A stretch of DNA of 64,000 nucleotides from Streptomyces sclerotialus (GCF_040907265.1 NZ_JBFOHP010000002.1:744001-808000); one strand, 5' to 3'. Positions 16,998 to 25,355 are shown, counted from the stretch's first letter. The notes: generated from the letters alone by a model not told the origin. Program-made: numbers and translations.

Positions 16998-17027
16998 AAG
17001 GTAAAAGGTTCACCAAGCAGATGTCAA
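16998..17027 (-). promoter_or_regulatory. consensus-like promoter of the GCIS peptide operon
   Basis: Minus strand: perfect -35 TTGACA (17027-17022), 18-bp spacer, -10 TACCTT (17003-16998). Predicted start near 16991, giving a leader of about 63 nt before the peptide ATG. Such a consensus -35 is uncommon here and fits strong housekeeping-sigma transcription. Confidence 0.65.
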
Positions 17028-17170
17028 TGAATGGCAATCTCTGTGGATGACGAAGGGGCCGGGCGCGCCAACTTTTGGCGGGATCACGTCGTGACAGCCG
17101 CCCGGCTCGGCCGACATGCCCGGTGTCCGGCCCGGAGGCGTGGCAGGGCCGGGCGAGGCACGATGGCCGT

Positions 17171-18715
17171 ATGCTGCTGGCCCACCTTGCCCGCGTGTCC
17201 CAAGAAGTCGCCTCGACCTCCGCGCGCTCCAAGAAGGTCGCGCTGCTGGCCGAACTGTTCCGGGACGCCGCGCCCGAGGACGTACCGGTCGTCATCCCCT
17301 ACCTCGCCGGACGGCTGCCCCAGGGGCGCATCGGCATCGGCTGGAGCGCCCTGCGCGACCCGGCTCCCCCGGCCGCCGGCGCCACGCTCACCGTAGGCGG
17401 CGTCGACGCGGCACTGACCGGGCTCGCCCAGGTCTCGGGAGCAGGCTCACAGACCGAGCGCCGGCGGCTGGTGCAGGAACTGCTGGGCGCGGCCACCGAG
17501 CCGGAACAGGGATTCCTCATCGGCCTGCTGACCGGCGAGGTACGCCAGGGGGCGCTGGACGCGCTCGCCGTCGAAGGGCTCGCGGCGGCGACGGACGCAC
17601 CGGCGGCGGACGTCCGGCGGGCCGTGATGCTCGGCGGCCTCCAGGACGTGGCCCGGGCGCTGCTGGCCGACGGGCCGCCCGCGCTGGCCCGGTTCCGGCT
17701 CACCGTCGGGCGCCCCGTCGGGCCGATGCTCGCCCACAGCGCGAAGTCGCCGGCCGAAGCCGTCGCCAAGCTCGGTGCCTGCGCCGTGGAGGAGAAGCTC
17801 GACGGCATCCGCGTACAGGTGCACCGCGACGGCGACGACGTACGCGTCCACACCCGCACCCTGGACGACGTCACCGACCGGCTCCCCGAGGTGACCGAGG
17901 CCGCGCTCGCGCTCCCGGCCTCCCGGTGCGTGCTCGACGGCGAGGTGATCGCGCTGGACGCCGACGGCCGGCCGCTGCCCTTCCAGCGCACCGCCGGGCG
18001 CTTCGGCTCCCGCGTGGACGTGGCCGCCGCGCAGGCCGCGCTGCCGCTGTCACCGGTCTTCTTCGACGTGCTGTACGCCGACGGCCGGGACCTGATGGAC
18101 CTGCCCTTCGAGGAGCGCCACGCGGAGCTGGCCCGGATCGTGCCGGAGCCGATGCGGGTCCGCCGGGTCGTGGTCCGGGAGCCGGACGACACGGAGGCCC
18201 TGGAGGCGGTGGAGGACTTCTGGGCCGCGACGCTGCGCCGCGGCCACGAAGGCGTCGTGGTCAAGGGGCTCGCCGCGCCCTACAGCGCGGGGCGGCGCGG
18301 CGCCTCCTGGCTCAAGGTGAAGCCCGTGCACACCCTCGACCTGGTCGTCCTGGCGGCGGAGTGGGGGCACGGCCGCCGCGCCGGGAAGCTGTCCAACCTG
18401 CACCTCGGCGCCCGTGGGGACGACGGCTCGTTCGTCATGCTCGGCAAGACCTTCAAGGGCCTCACCGACGCCACGCTGGCCTGGCAGACCGAGCGGCTGC
18501 GGGAACTCGCCGTGGACGAGACCGGCTCCGTCGTGACCGTACGTCCCGAACTCGTCGTGGAGATCGCCTACGACGGCCTCCAGACCTCCTCCCGCTACCC
18601 TGCCGGTGTCACCCTGCGGTTCGCCCGGGTGGTGCGGTACCGGGAGGACAAGACCCCCGAGGAGGCCGACACGGTGAAGAGCGTTCTCGCGGCACACGGT
18701 GTGCCGGGACCATGA
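17171..18715 (+). CDS. ATP-dependent DNA ligase (LigB/Lig1 type)
   Basis: 514 aa from the ATG at 17171. An N-terminal DNA-binding domain (1-180) precedes the nucleotidyltransferase core, whose motif I EEKLDGIR contains the AMP-accepting Lys209; GEVIALD (motif III), EGVVVKG (IV) and SWLKVKP (V) follow, and then an OB-fold domain. The length fits the standalone actinomycete ATP ligases, which work beside the essential NAD-dependent LigA in repair. No Shine-Dalgarno sequence is visible, so the mRNA may be leaderless. Its stop overlaps the NUDIX start by ATGA. Confidence 0.93.
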   Translation: MLLAHLARVSQEVASTSARSKKVALLAELFRDAAPEDVPVVIPYLAGRLPQGRIGIGWSALRDPAPPAAGATLTVGGVDAALTGLAQVSGAGSQTERRRLVQELLGAATEPEQGFLIGLLTGEVRQGALDALAVEGLAAATDAPAADVRRAVMLGGLQDVARALLADGPPALARFRLTVGRPVGPMLAHSAKSPAEAVAKLGACAVEEKLDGIRVQVHRDGDDVRVHTRTLDDVTDRLPEVTEAALALPASRCVLDGEVIALDADGRPLPFQRTAGRFGSRVDVAAAQAALPLSPVFFDVLYADGRDLMDLPFEERHAELARIVPEPMRVRRVVVREPDDTEALEAVEDFWAATLRRGHEGVVVKGLAAPYSAGRRGASWLKVKPVHTLDLVVLAAEWGHGRRAGKLSNLHLGARGDDGSFVMLGKTFKGLTDATLAWQTERLRELAVDETGSVVTVRPELVVEIAYDGLQTSSRYPAGVTLRFARVVRYREDKTPEEADTVKSVLAAHGVPGP

Positions 18716-19179
18716 CGGGGAAACGGAGCGCCGGCCTCCTGCTGTACCGCCGTGGCGACACCGGGGTGGAGGTGCTGCTGGCACACATGGGCGGGCCGCT
18801 GTGGGCCCGCCGTACGGCAGGCGCGTGGACGGTGCCCAAGGGCGAGTACGTCCCGCCGGAGGAGCCGCTGGCCGCCGCCCGGCGCGAGTTCGAGGAGGAA
18901 CTGGGCCTGCCGCCCCCGGAGGGGCCGTACGTCCCTCTCGGCGAGGTCCGTCAGTCGGGCGGCAAGACGGTCACCGCCTGGGCCGCCGAGGCCGACCTCG
19001 ACCCCGGCGCGATCGTGCCGGGCACCTTCGAGACGGAGTGGCCCAGGGGCTCCGGCACCGTCCGCTCCTTCCCCGAGATCGACCGCGTGGCGTGGTACGG
19101 CCCGGACCGGGCCAGGGAACTGCTCATCGCGGCCCAGCGCGCCTTCGTGGACCGCCTCCTCCTCCACCTGAGCGCATAG
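18712..19179 (+). CDS. NUDIX hydrolase coupled to DNA ligase
   Basis: 155 aa. The NUDIX box runs from GEYVPPEEPLAAARREFEEE to LG and keeps the REXXEE metal-binding residues. The opening SAGLLLYRR and the WTVPKGE before the box are typical. Actinomycete relatives act on diadenosine polyphosphates or other nucleotides. Translational coupling (ATGA) to an ATP-dependent ligase suggests clean-up of adenylated or diadenosine by-products, but that is inference. Confidence 0.85.
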   Translation: MTGKRSAGLLLYRRGDTGVEVLLAHMGGPLWARRTAGAWTVPKGEYVPPEEPLAAARREFEEELGLPPPEGPYVPLGEVRQSGGKTVTAWAAEADLDPGAIVPGTFETEWPRGSGTVRSFPEIDRVAWYGPDRARELLIAAQRAFVDRLLLHLSA

Positions 19180-19220
19180 CCCGTACGCCGCTCGGAGCCT
19201 GTGTCTCGAGGAGCTGCCAG

Positions 19221-19285
19221 GGCGTTTCGGCAACGCCGCGAGGATGGGGTCTCCCCTGCTCGAGCGAAGCCGAGCGCTGGGGGAA
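19221..19285. repeat. interspersed intergenic hairpin element (Streptomyces type) and terminator
   Basis: GGCGTT-TCGGC-AACGCC (19221-19237) is a perfect hairpin. It is followed by TCCCC-T-GCTCG, an AGCGAAGC loop and CGAGC-GCTG-GGGGA (19252-19284), a two-step stem. The string CTGCTCGAGCGAAGCCGAG resembles a short repeat I know from many Streptomyces intergenic regions. Here it separates convergent NUDIX and nucleotidyltransferase genes and probably terminates both. Confidence 0.55.
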
Positions 19286-19328
19286 GTGCCAGGCGGCGGG
19301 CGTCCGGCCGGGGTGCTGACACCGGCTC

Positions 19329-20084
19329 TCAGGCCGCCGCGAACAGGGTCTCCGCCTCCGCGACGGCGCGGGCCAGCTGCTGCGGGTCCGGGCGCAGTCC
19401 GGCGAGGACCGTGTCCAGGCCGCGCAGCCCCGCGCGCTGCAGCAGCCGCTTCTCGTTGGTGACCCACTCGCCGCGTGCCGCGAGGACCGCGTGCGCGGTT
19501 TCCATGGCCGCCGTGGCGAGGGCACCGGCGACCTCGGTGACCTGGCCGCGCGGGGCGTAGGCGCCCTTGGCGTAGCGGAGCGTGAGTTCCGCCCTCCCGC
19601 GCCACACCGCCGGCGCCGCCGCGCGCAGCGGCTCCGGGAAGGCGGGGCGGGGCAGTTCGCCGCGGAGCACCTGGTTGACGGCCAGCTCGGCCACCACCAG
19701 GTAGCTGGGGATGCCCGCGAGATGGAACATCAGCGGCTCCCAGTGGAACCGCCCCTGCCCGGCCTCGGCGAGCTCGTGCTCGACGACGTCGAGGTCGCGG
19801 TAGTGGACGTCGACGTGCCGGCCGTCGACGGTGAGCCAGGCGCCGCCGTTGAAGACGCCGCCGCCCCAGTCGCCGATCTCCGAGACCTCGCCCTCCCAGC
19901 CGACGGCGCGCAGGTCCGCCGGGTCGAAGGCGCCGCGGTAGTAGACGGCGAAGTCCCAGTCGCTGTCCGGCGCGTGGGTGCCCTGGGCCCGGGAGCCGCC
20001 GAGGGTGACGGCGTGCACGGCGGGCAGGGCGGCGAGCCGGTCGGCGACGTGGTGCGGGAACGCCTGGTCGGTGAGCACAGCCAT
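19329..20084 (-). CDS. nucleotidyltransferase-domain protein (Pol-beta fold)
   Basis: 251 aa from the ATG at 20084. The minimal Pol-beta-fold signature GGSRAQGTHAPDSDWDFAVY gives the GS motif and the two metal-binding Asp residues (DWD), and VDVHYRDLD supplies a third acidic residue. The C-terminal half is helical (about 150-251). Such proteins transfer NMP to antibiotics, proteins or tRNA; the substrate is unknown. There is no adjacent HEPN/MNT partner, so a toxin-antitoxin role is not supported. Confidence 0.8.
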   Translation of the reverse strand: MAVLTDQAFPHHVADRLAALPAVHAVTLGGSRAQGTHAPDSDWDFAVYYRGAFDPADLRAVGWEGEVSEIGDWGGGVFNGGAWLTVDGRHVDVHYRDLDVVEHELAEAGQGRFHWEPLMFHLAGIPSYLVVAELAVNQVLRGELPRPAFPEPLRAAAPAVWRGRAELTLRYAKGAYAPRGQVTEVAGALATAAMETAHAVLAARGEWVTNEKRLLQRAGLRGLDTVLAGLRPDPQQLARAVAEAETLFAAA

Positions 20085-20222
20085 GGGGTTGCCGTTTCGT
20101 GTGCGGATCGGGAGCGGGTGTGACGGGCGGGAGCCGGGGCGTCCGGGTGGCGCCGGCGCCTGAAGGGGACTCCCGCTCACGGACCGAGGATAGGCGCGGT
20201 ACCCACGGGTACTCGTGGCCGC

Positions 20223-20756
20223 ATGACGAAACGCGCCGAAACCCCTTCCGTGCCGCGCGCCCCGCGAAGTGACCGGCTCGCGCTGCTCGGTGTGTACCTC
20301 AACGACCACCTGGCCGGGGCGATGTTCGGTACGGAGCTGGCGCGCCGGCTGGCCCGGAGCCCGGCGGACCCCGCGACCGGGGAGACGCTCAAGGCGCTGG
20401 CCACCGAGATCGCGGCGGACCGGGCGGCCCTGCTGCGCATCATGAAGGACCTCGGCATCCGCGCCCGGGGCTACAAGGCCGGTGCGGGCTGGGCCGCCGA
20501 GAAGATCGGCCGGCTCAAGACCAACCGCCGGCTGCTGTCCCGCTCGCCGCTCAGCCCGCTCCTCGAGCTGGAGGTGCTCAGGCTGGGTGTGGAGGGCAAG
20601 GCGGCGGGCTGGCGGACGCTGCGTGAGCTGGCGGAGGCCGACGACCGGCTGGACGCCGCCCGGCTCGACGACCTCCTGGAACGCGCGGACCGGCAGTCCG
20701 GGACCCTGGAGCGGCTGCGCGTGGAACAGGCCGCCCGGAGTTTCGGTACGGCCTGA
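20223..20756 (+). CDS. helical-bundle protein of unknown function (ferritin-like candidate)
   Basis: 177 aa, almost entirely predicted helix, rich in Arg/Leu/Ala/Glu. It has amphipathic segments around LALLGVYLNDHLAGAMFGTELARRL, LKALATEIAADRAALLRIM and LLELEVLRLGVEGKAAGWRTLRELAEAD. This looks like a four-helix bundle, but the EXXH metal motifs are not obvious. I do not recognise a characterised family. The next two genes also encode helical metal-binding proteins in the same direction. Confidence 0.62.
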   Translation: MTKRAETPSVPRAPRSDRLALLGVYLNDHLAGAMFGTELARRLARSPADPATGETLKALATEIAADRAALLRIMKDLGIRARGYKAGAGWAAEKIGRLKTNRRLLSRSPLSPLLELEVLRLGVEGKAAGWRTLRELAEADDRLDAARLDDLLERADRQSGTLERLRVEQAARSFGTA

Positions 20757-20921
20757 CGGCGGCTCGCCGGACGGGGGACGAGTGCGGGCGGGCGGGCCGG
20801 CCCGGTGCTTGGCCCATTTGCGTTGTGCTGCGGGGCGGAACCGGCCCACTCGGCGATTCGCCGCCGTGAGCGGGGGTACCCCGGCCATCCTCGGACCCAT
20901 CCCAACGGCCGGGAGGCCCCC

Positions 20922-22121
20922 GTGACGTTCAACCCTCTGGAGCAGCGGGGCATCCCGCTGGACCGTCAGCTGCGCAACTGGCGCGAGCTGGACGTGACGC
21001 CGATCGACCCCGATCACTGCGATCCGTACACCCGCTGCCGGATCATCACGATGAACGGCATCGAGGTGGAAGCGATCCTCTTCAGCCACCAGTTCGCCCG
21101 GCACTGCAAGGACCCGGCGGTCAAGCGGCAGCTGGCGCGTACCCGGTACGTCGAGGCGCAGCAGCAGAAGGCCGTGAACTGGCTGCTGCCGGGCGTCTCC
21201 TCGGTGCTGGAGACGACCCTCGCCTACGAGCAGGTGGCCGTCGACCTGACCGCGTGGGTGGCGCGCAGCGAGCCCGACCCGTACCTGAAGCAGGCGTACC
21301 AGTTCGGCGTCCTGGAGGACTTCGACCACCTGTACCGGTACGCGAACCTGTACGAGATGATCGAGCACCGCAAGGCGGAGTCGGTCGTCGACGGGCTCAC
21401 CGAGGTCATGCCGGGCCGGCCGACCCGTATGCACCACCGCAGCCCCGTGGACAACGTACGCGAACCCTACGACAAGGCACGTACCGATCCGCTGTCGAAG
21501 CTGCACGCGCTGACCGTGATGTCGGCCGAGCAGCAGACGATGAACTTCTACATGAACGTCGGCCCGACCTACATGGAGCCGATCGCCCGCCAGCTCTACC
21601 AGGAGATCGGGCTCATCGAGGAGGAGCACGTCACGCACTACGAGTCCCTGGTGGACCCGGGTGAGACGTGGTGGGAGCAGCTCGTCAACCACGAGTACAA
21701 CGAGTGCTACCTCTACCACTCCTTCATGGAGCAGGAGAGCGACCCGAAGGTGAAGGCGATCTGGGAGCTGCACCTGAACATGGAGCTGGAGCATCTCCAT
21801 ATCGCGTGCGACCTGATGCGCCGCCACGACGAGCGGGACCCGGCCGAAATCCTGGCGCCCGAGCTGCCGAACGTGCTGACGTTCGAACCCAACAAGGCGT
21901 ACCTGCGCGAGCTGATCGCCGACCAGCTCGACCTGACCACGCTGGGCACCGGGTACGTCCGCGAGGCACACGAGCGCTTCGAGGCGATGCAGGAGGCGCT
22001 GCACGGTGGTGAGGCACCGCCGAGCGACCGCGTGATGGAAGAACATCACCAGACCTTCGGCCGCGAGTACCGGGTGCAGACCGAGGGCGACCACCCCGTG
22101 CCCGGGCTGCGCGAGAGCTGA
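20922..22121 (+). CDS. ferritin-like (EExxH) metal-binding protein of unknown function
   Basis: 399 aa from a GTG at 20922 preceded by GGGAGG. Repeated helical Glu/His motifs (IEEEHVTHYE, NHEYNECYLYHSFMEQE, LNMELEHLHIA) match the di-iron ligand pattern of ferritin-like folds, and NFYMNVGPTY/YLKQAYQFGVLEDFDHLYRYANL look like helices of the same bundle. It is not a classical ferritin (too long, with N- and C-terminal extensions). No signal peptide. It precedes a hemerythrin gene by 25 bp, so they are probably co-expressed. The reaction is unknown; iron or oxygen/peroxide handling is plausible. Confidence 0.75.
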   Translation: MTFNPLEQRGIPLDRQLRNWRELDVTPIDPDHCDPYTRCRIITMNGIEVEAILFSHQFARHCKDPAVKRQLARTRYVEAQQQKAVNWLLPGVSSVLETTLAYEQVAVDLTAWVARSEPDPYLKQAYQFGVLEDFDHLYRYANLYEMIEHRKAESVVDGLTEVMPGRPTRMHHRSPVDNVREPYDKARTDPLSKLHALTVMSAEQQTMNFYMNVGPTYMEPIARQLYQEIGLIEEEHVTHYESLVDPGETWWEQLVNHEYNECYLYHSFMEQESDPKVKAIWELHLNMELEHLHIACDLMRRHDERDPAEILAPELPNVLTFEPNKAYLRELIADQLDLTTLGTGYVREAHERFEAMQEALHGGEAPPSDRVMEEHHQTFGREYRVQTEGDHPVPGLRES

Positions 22122-22146
22122 GACGACCGATCGACGCCTGGAGGAC

Positions 22147-22737
22147 ATGGTGAGCCCGACGACGGCACCCACCCCCGCACCCGCGCCCGAGCAGGACGTG
22201 GTCGCCCTGCTCATGGGCCAGCACGGGGAGATCCGCAATCTCTTCGACGAGGTGGAGCAGACCACCGGCGACGCCCGCCGGGACGCCTTCCGGCGCCTGG
22301 TGCGGCTGCTGGCCGTGCACGAGACCGCCGAGGAGGAGGTCGTCCACCCGTACGTGAAGAGCGCCGTGGACGGCGGCGCGGACATCGTGGCGGACCGGCT
22401 GGCCGAGGAGAACGCCGCCAAGGAGGCGCTCAGCGAACTGGACGGGATGGATCCCGAGGACTCCGCCTTTCTGCCGCGGCTGCTGGAGCTGCGTACCGCG
22501 GTGACGGAGCACGCCCGCGCCGAGGAGCGGTACGAGTTCGCCCAGCTGCGGCGGCTGAACGACGCCGGCCGGCTGGCCGCGATGGCCAAGGCCGTGAAGG
22601 CGGCCGAGGCGACGGCGCCGACCCATCCGCACCCCGGGACGGAGACGGCCGCGAAGAACCTCGTGGCCGGCCCCGTGGCCGCGGTCATGGACCGGGCCCG
22701 GGACGCCATCCGCAAGGTCATGGGCAAGGACGGCTGA
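22147..22737 (+). CDS. hemerythrin-domain (HHE) protein
   Basis: 196 aa. HHE cation-binding pattern: H in MGQHGEIRNLFDEVE, HETAEEEVVHPYV, and H/E in TEHARAEERYEF give the histidine and carboxylate ligands for a di-iron site. The C-terminal 60 residues are a low-complexity helical tail. GGAGG lies just upstream of the ATG; a GTG one codon later is also possible. Bacterial hemerythrins sense or carry O2 or respond to oxidative stress. It is paired with the ferritin-like protein upstream. Confidence 0.87.
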   Translation: MVSPTTAPTPAPAPEQDVVALLMGQHGEIRNLFDEVEQTTGDARRDAFRRLVRLLAVHETAEEEVVHPYVKSAVDGGADIVADRLAEENAAKEALSELDGMDPEDSAFLPRLLELRTAVTEHARAEERYEFAQLRRLNDAGRLAAMAKAVKAAEATAPTHPHPGTETAAKNLVAGPVAAVMDRARDAIRKVMGKDG

Positions 22738-22758
22738 CCACGGCGCCCGTCCCGGTCC

Positions 22759-23946
22759 TCATCGGACGGACAGGGAGGCCCGGGAGTTGAGCACGGTGAC
22801 GTCGCTGCCGGTGGCGTGCCGGTAGGTGCCGGTGATGCGGGCGAGGTCCTGCGGGGTCCGGCCGCCGGCCCGGTGCATCTCCCGGTTCGCCAGGACGACG
22901 GCCGTGGTCGCGGTGCGGCGCGCGGACTCGTAGCGGGCCAGTCCGTCCGGTACGCCGGCGGCCCGCGCGAGTGCGTGGGCGAGTACCCGGGCGTCGACGA
23001 CCGCCTGGGACGCGCCGTTGGCCCCGACGGGGTACATCGGGTGGGCGGCGTCACCGAGCAGGGTGACGCGGCCGCTGCCCCAGGCGGGCAGCGGGTCGCG
23101 GTCGACCATCGGGTACTGCAGGACGACGTCGCTGCCCGCCACCAGGCCGGCTACGTCGAGCCGGTCCAGCCGCCAGCCGGCGACGTGCGGCAGTACGTCG
23201 GCCGGGCGGCCTGCACGGTTCCAGGCCGCGTCCTCGGTGAGCGGCTGCGGCTCGGCCTCCCGGACCAGGCACACCCAGTTGATGCGGCGGCGGCCGATCG
23301 GGTACACGACCAGTTCCGCCGCCGCGTCCCGCAGGATCGCCATCGAGGAGCCGGTGAGGAACGGTTCGGCCTCGGTGGTCACCCCGCGCCACATGCGGAC
23401 GCCCGACCACCGCAGCGGGCCGTCCTGCGGATGCAGCCGGGCCCGGACCGTCGAGTGCAGGCCGTCGGCGCCGACGAGCGCCGTGGCGCCGTACTCCCGC
23501 TCCTCCCCGGACGCCCGGTCCAGGAGCCGGGCCCGCACGCCGTCCGCCCGTTCCTCGAAGTCCACCAGGCGGGTTCCGGTCCGGACCGCGCCGGCGCCCA
23601 GCCGTGCGCGGACCGCGGCGAGCAGCAGCATCTGCAGTTCGCCGCGGTGGACGGAGTACTGCGGCCAGTGGTAGCCCTGCGCCCTGCCGCACAAATCGGT
23701 GTGGATCCGCCGGCCGTGCCGGTCGCAGTAGACGTTCTCGGCGGTGGCCACGCCGAGCGCCGCGAGGTCGTCGCCCAGGCCCAGCTCGGTCAGTTCGCGT
23801 ACGGCGTGCGGCAGCAGGTTGATGCCGACGCCGAGCGGCCGGACCTCGCGCGCGCTCTCCACCACCCTCGCGTCGGTTCCGGCGGCGTGCAGGCTCAGCG
23901 CCGCGGTGAGGCCGCCGATCCCGGCTCCGGCGATCAGGACGGTCAT
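22759..23946 (-). CDS. FAD-dependent monooxygenase (aromatic hydroxylase family)
   Basis: 395 aa from the ATG at 23946. The N-terminal Rossmann motif VLIAGAGIGGLTAALSL (GxGxxG), a DG-type motif (LVGADGLHSTVR) and the GD motif LLGDAAHPMYPVGANGASQ identify a class A flavoprotein monooxygenase of the salicylate/PHBH type. No signal peptide. Its ATGA overlaps the stop of the NTF2-like gene. The pair is divergent from a LysR gene, a layout typical of small aromatic-catabolic or tailoring units. Confidence 0.9.
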   Translation of the reverse strand: MTVLIAGAGIGGLTAALSLHAAGTDARVVESAREVRPLGVGINLLPHAVRELTELGLGDDLAALGVATAENVYCDRHGRRIHTDLCGRAQGYHWPQYSVHRGELQMLLLAAVRARLGAGAVRTGTRLVDFEERADGVRARLLDRASGEEREYGATALVGADGLHSTVRARLHPQDGPLRWSGVRMWRGVTTEAEPFLTGSSMAILRDAAAELVVYPIGRRRINWVCLVREAEPQPLTEDAAWNRAGRPADVLPHVAGWRLDRLDVAGLVAGSDVVLQYPMVDRDPLPAWGSGRVTLLGDAAHPMYPVGANGASQAVVDARVLAHALARAAGVPDGLARYESARRTATTAVVLANREMHRAGGRTPQDLARITGTYRHATGSDVTVLNSRASLSVR

Positions 23947-24329
23947 CGCCGGTCCTGTGCCGCGGGAGCGGTGGGGGCCTCCGGGCGGTCCATGATGCGC
24001 AGCCAGGTGCCGTCCGGCTGCCGGCGCGCGACCTGGACCCGGCCGCCCGTGCCGTCGGCGGGCCGGGTGGCGGTCAGGGCGAGATCGCCGTACCGGAGCG
24101 TCGGCAGCGGCTCCTCCTCGGCGAACGGGAGCGGCGCGTGCGCCACCAGCCGCTCGCACACGGCGCGGATGGCGTCCCGTCCCACGGTCGTGGAGCCCGG
24201 CGGGTAGGCGAGCACCGCGTCGGGCGCGTACAGCTCGGCCAGCCCCTCGGCGTCGCGGGCGTTGGCGCGGGCCACGAAGAGCCGGGCCAGGTCCTCCGGG
24301 GTGGTGGCGCGTTCACGGGTCTCGGTCAT
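23943..24329 (-). CDS. NTF2-like/SnoaL-like protein
   Basis: 128 aa. The sequence begins with helices (TPEDLARLFVARANARDAEGLAELYAPDAVLAYP) and continues as the curved sheet of the NTF2 fold, as in SnoaL, limonene-epoxide hydrolase and ketosteroid isomerase-like proteins. Catalytic residues cannot be assigned with confidence. It is translationally coupled to the FAD monooxygenase and may act on its product or regulate access to substrate. Confidence 0.75.
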   Translation of the reverse strand: MTETRERATTPEDLARLFVARANARDAEGLAELYAPDAVLAYPPGSTTVGRDAIRAVCERLVAHAPLPFAEEEPLPTLRYGDLALTATRPADGTGGRVQVARRQPDGTWLRIMDRPEAPTAPAAQDRR

Positions 24330-24414
24330 GGCGGTTCCCTTCTCGCTACCGCGGCCGGTGGTGACCGCGTGTCTTCACTCTCGTCCGGAGGCGATGAGAA
24401 GTCCAAGAGATGGT

Positions 24415-24460
24415 GAGTCTGCTCATCAGAAGCAGTGGTTATGGCGGGCTAGACTGCCCG
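24415..24460. promoter_or_regulatory. LysR gene promoter and operator-like dyads
   Basis: TAGACT (24450-24455) lies 8 nt before the LysR ATG, suggesting a leaderless message. Upstream, CTGCT-N7-AGCAG (24419-24435) and TGAG-N4-CTCA (24415-24426) are dyads in the gap to the divergent NTF2/monooxygenase unit and are candidate LysR sites. Confidence 0.4.
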
Positions 24461-24463
24461 GTC

Positions 24464-25342
24464 ATGGAGCTTCATCAGTTGCAGTACTTCGTCGCCGTGG
24501 CCGAGGAGCGGAACTTCACCAGGGCCGCGGAGAAGCTGCACGTCGCCCAGCCCGGGGTGAGCGCGCAGATCCGGCGGCTGGAGCGGGAGCTGGGCGAGGA
24601 ACTGCTGGACCGCTCGGGGCGCGCGGTGCGGCTGACCGAGGTGGGCGCGGCCGTCCTGCCGTACGCGCGGGCGGCGCTCGCCGCGGTGGACGGGGCCCGG
24701 GCGGCCGTCGACGAGCTGACCGGGCTGCTGCGCGGGCACGTCGCCGTGGGGACCGTGACCTCGCACCACGTCGATCTGCCCGGCCTCCTGGCGGAGTTCC
24801 ACGACGCCCACCCCGCGGTCGACATCACGCTGTCCGAAGCCACGTCGGACGAGCTCATGGAGGATCTGCGGACGGGCCGGCTGGACGCGGCGGTCGTCAG
24901 CGTGGGGAGCGGCACCCCGGCCGGCCTGGAGATCATCGTGGTGGACGACCAGCCGGTCGTCGCGGCGGTCGGACCCGGCCACGAACTGGCCGTCCACCCG
25001 GTCGTCCCGCTCGACAGCCTGCGCGGCCGCCCGCTGATCAGCCTGCCCCGCGGCACGGGCCTGCGCGCCCGGCTCGACGAGGCGTGTGCGGCGGCGGGCT
25101 TCACGCCGCAGATCGCCTTCGAGGCGAGCAAGCCCGAGGTCCTCGCCCAGCTCGCAGCGCGCGGACTGGGGGCCGCGATCCTCCCGGGCGGCTACGCCGC
25201 GTCGCTGGCCGGGCAGCTGCGCACGGTCCGGATCGATCCGCCCGCACTGCGCGGGCGCCTGGTGTTCGCCTGGCGGGCCGACGGGCCGCGCAGCCCCGCA
25301 GCGCGCGCCCTGATCGACCGGGCCCGCGCCGTGCTGCCCTAG
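24464..25342 (+). CDS. LysR-family transcriptional regulator
   Basis: 292 aa from the ATG at 24464, chosen because the HTH starts immediately (MELHQLQYFVAVAEERNFTR) and a -10 lies just upstream; an in-frame start 54 bp earlier would be inside the promoter. HTH residues 1-60 include VAQPGVSAQIRRLERELG. The co-inducer domain follows. It is divergent from the FAD monooxygenase/NTF2 pair and is their likely regulator. Confidence 0.9.
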   Translation: MELHQLQYFVAVAEERNFTRAAEKLHVAQPGVSAQIRRLERELGEELLDRSGRAVRLTEVGAAVLPYARAALAAVDGARAAVDELTGLLRGHVAVGTVTSHHVDLPGLLAEFHDAHPAVDITLSEATSDELMEDLRTGRLDAAVVSVGSGTPAGLEIIVVDDQPVVAAVGPGHELAVHPVVPLDSLRGRPLISLPRGTGLRARLDEACAAAGFTPQIAFEASKPEVLAQLAARGLGAAILPGGYAASLAGQLRTVRIDPPALRGRLVFAWRADGPRSPAARALIDRARAVLP

Positions 25343-25355
25343 GGGCGCGGGCCGC

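Noticed and set aside
16732..16998. plus-strand 88-aa ORF across the GCIS peptide
   Set aside because: No ribosome site and composition of a shadow frame; the minus-strand peptide has promoter, ribosome site and repeat structure.
19329..20756. toxin-antitoxin (MNT/HEPN) pair
   Set aside because: The nucleotidyltransferase and the adjacent helical protein are divergent and not coupled, and the helical protein lacks a HEPN RxxxxH motif that I could find.
20223..22737. encapsulin cargo cluster
   Set aside because: Ferritin-like and hemerythrin proteins can be encapsulin cargo, but no encapsulin shell gene or targeting tail is seen here.
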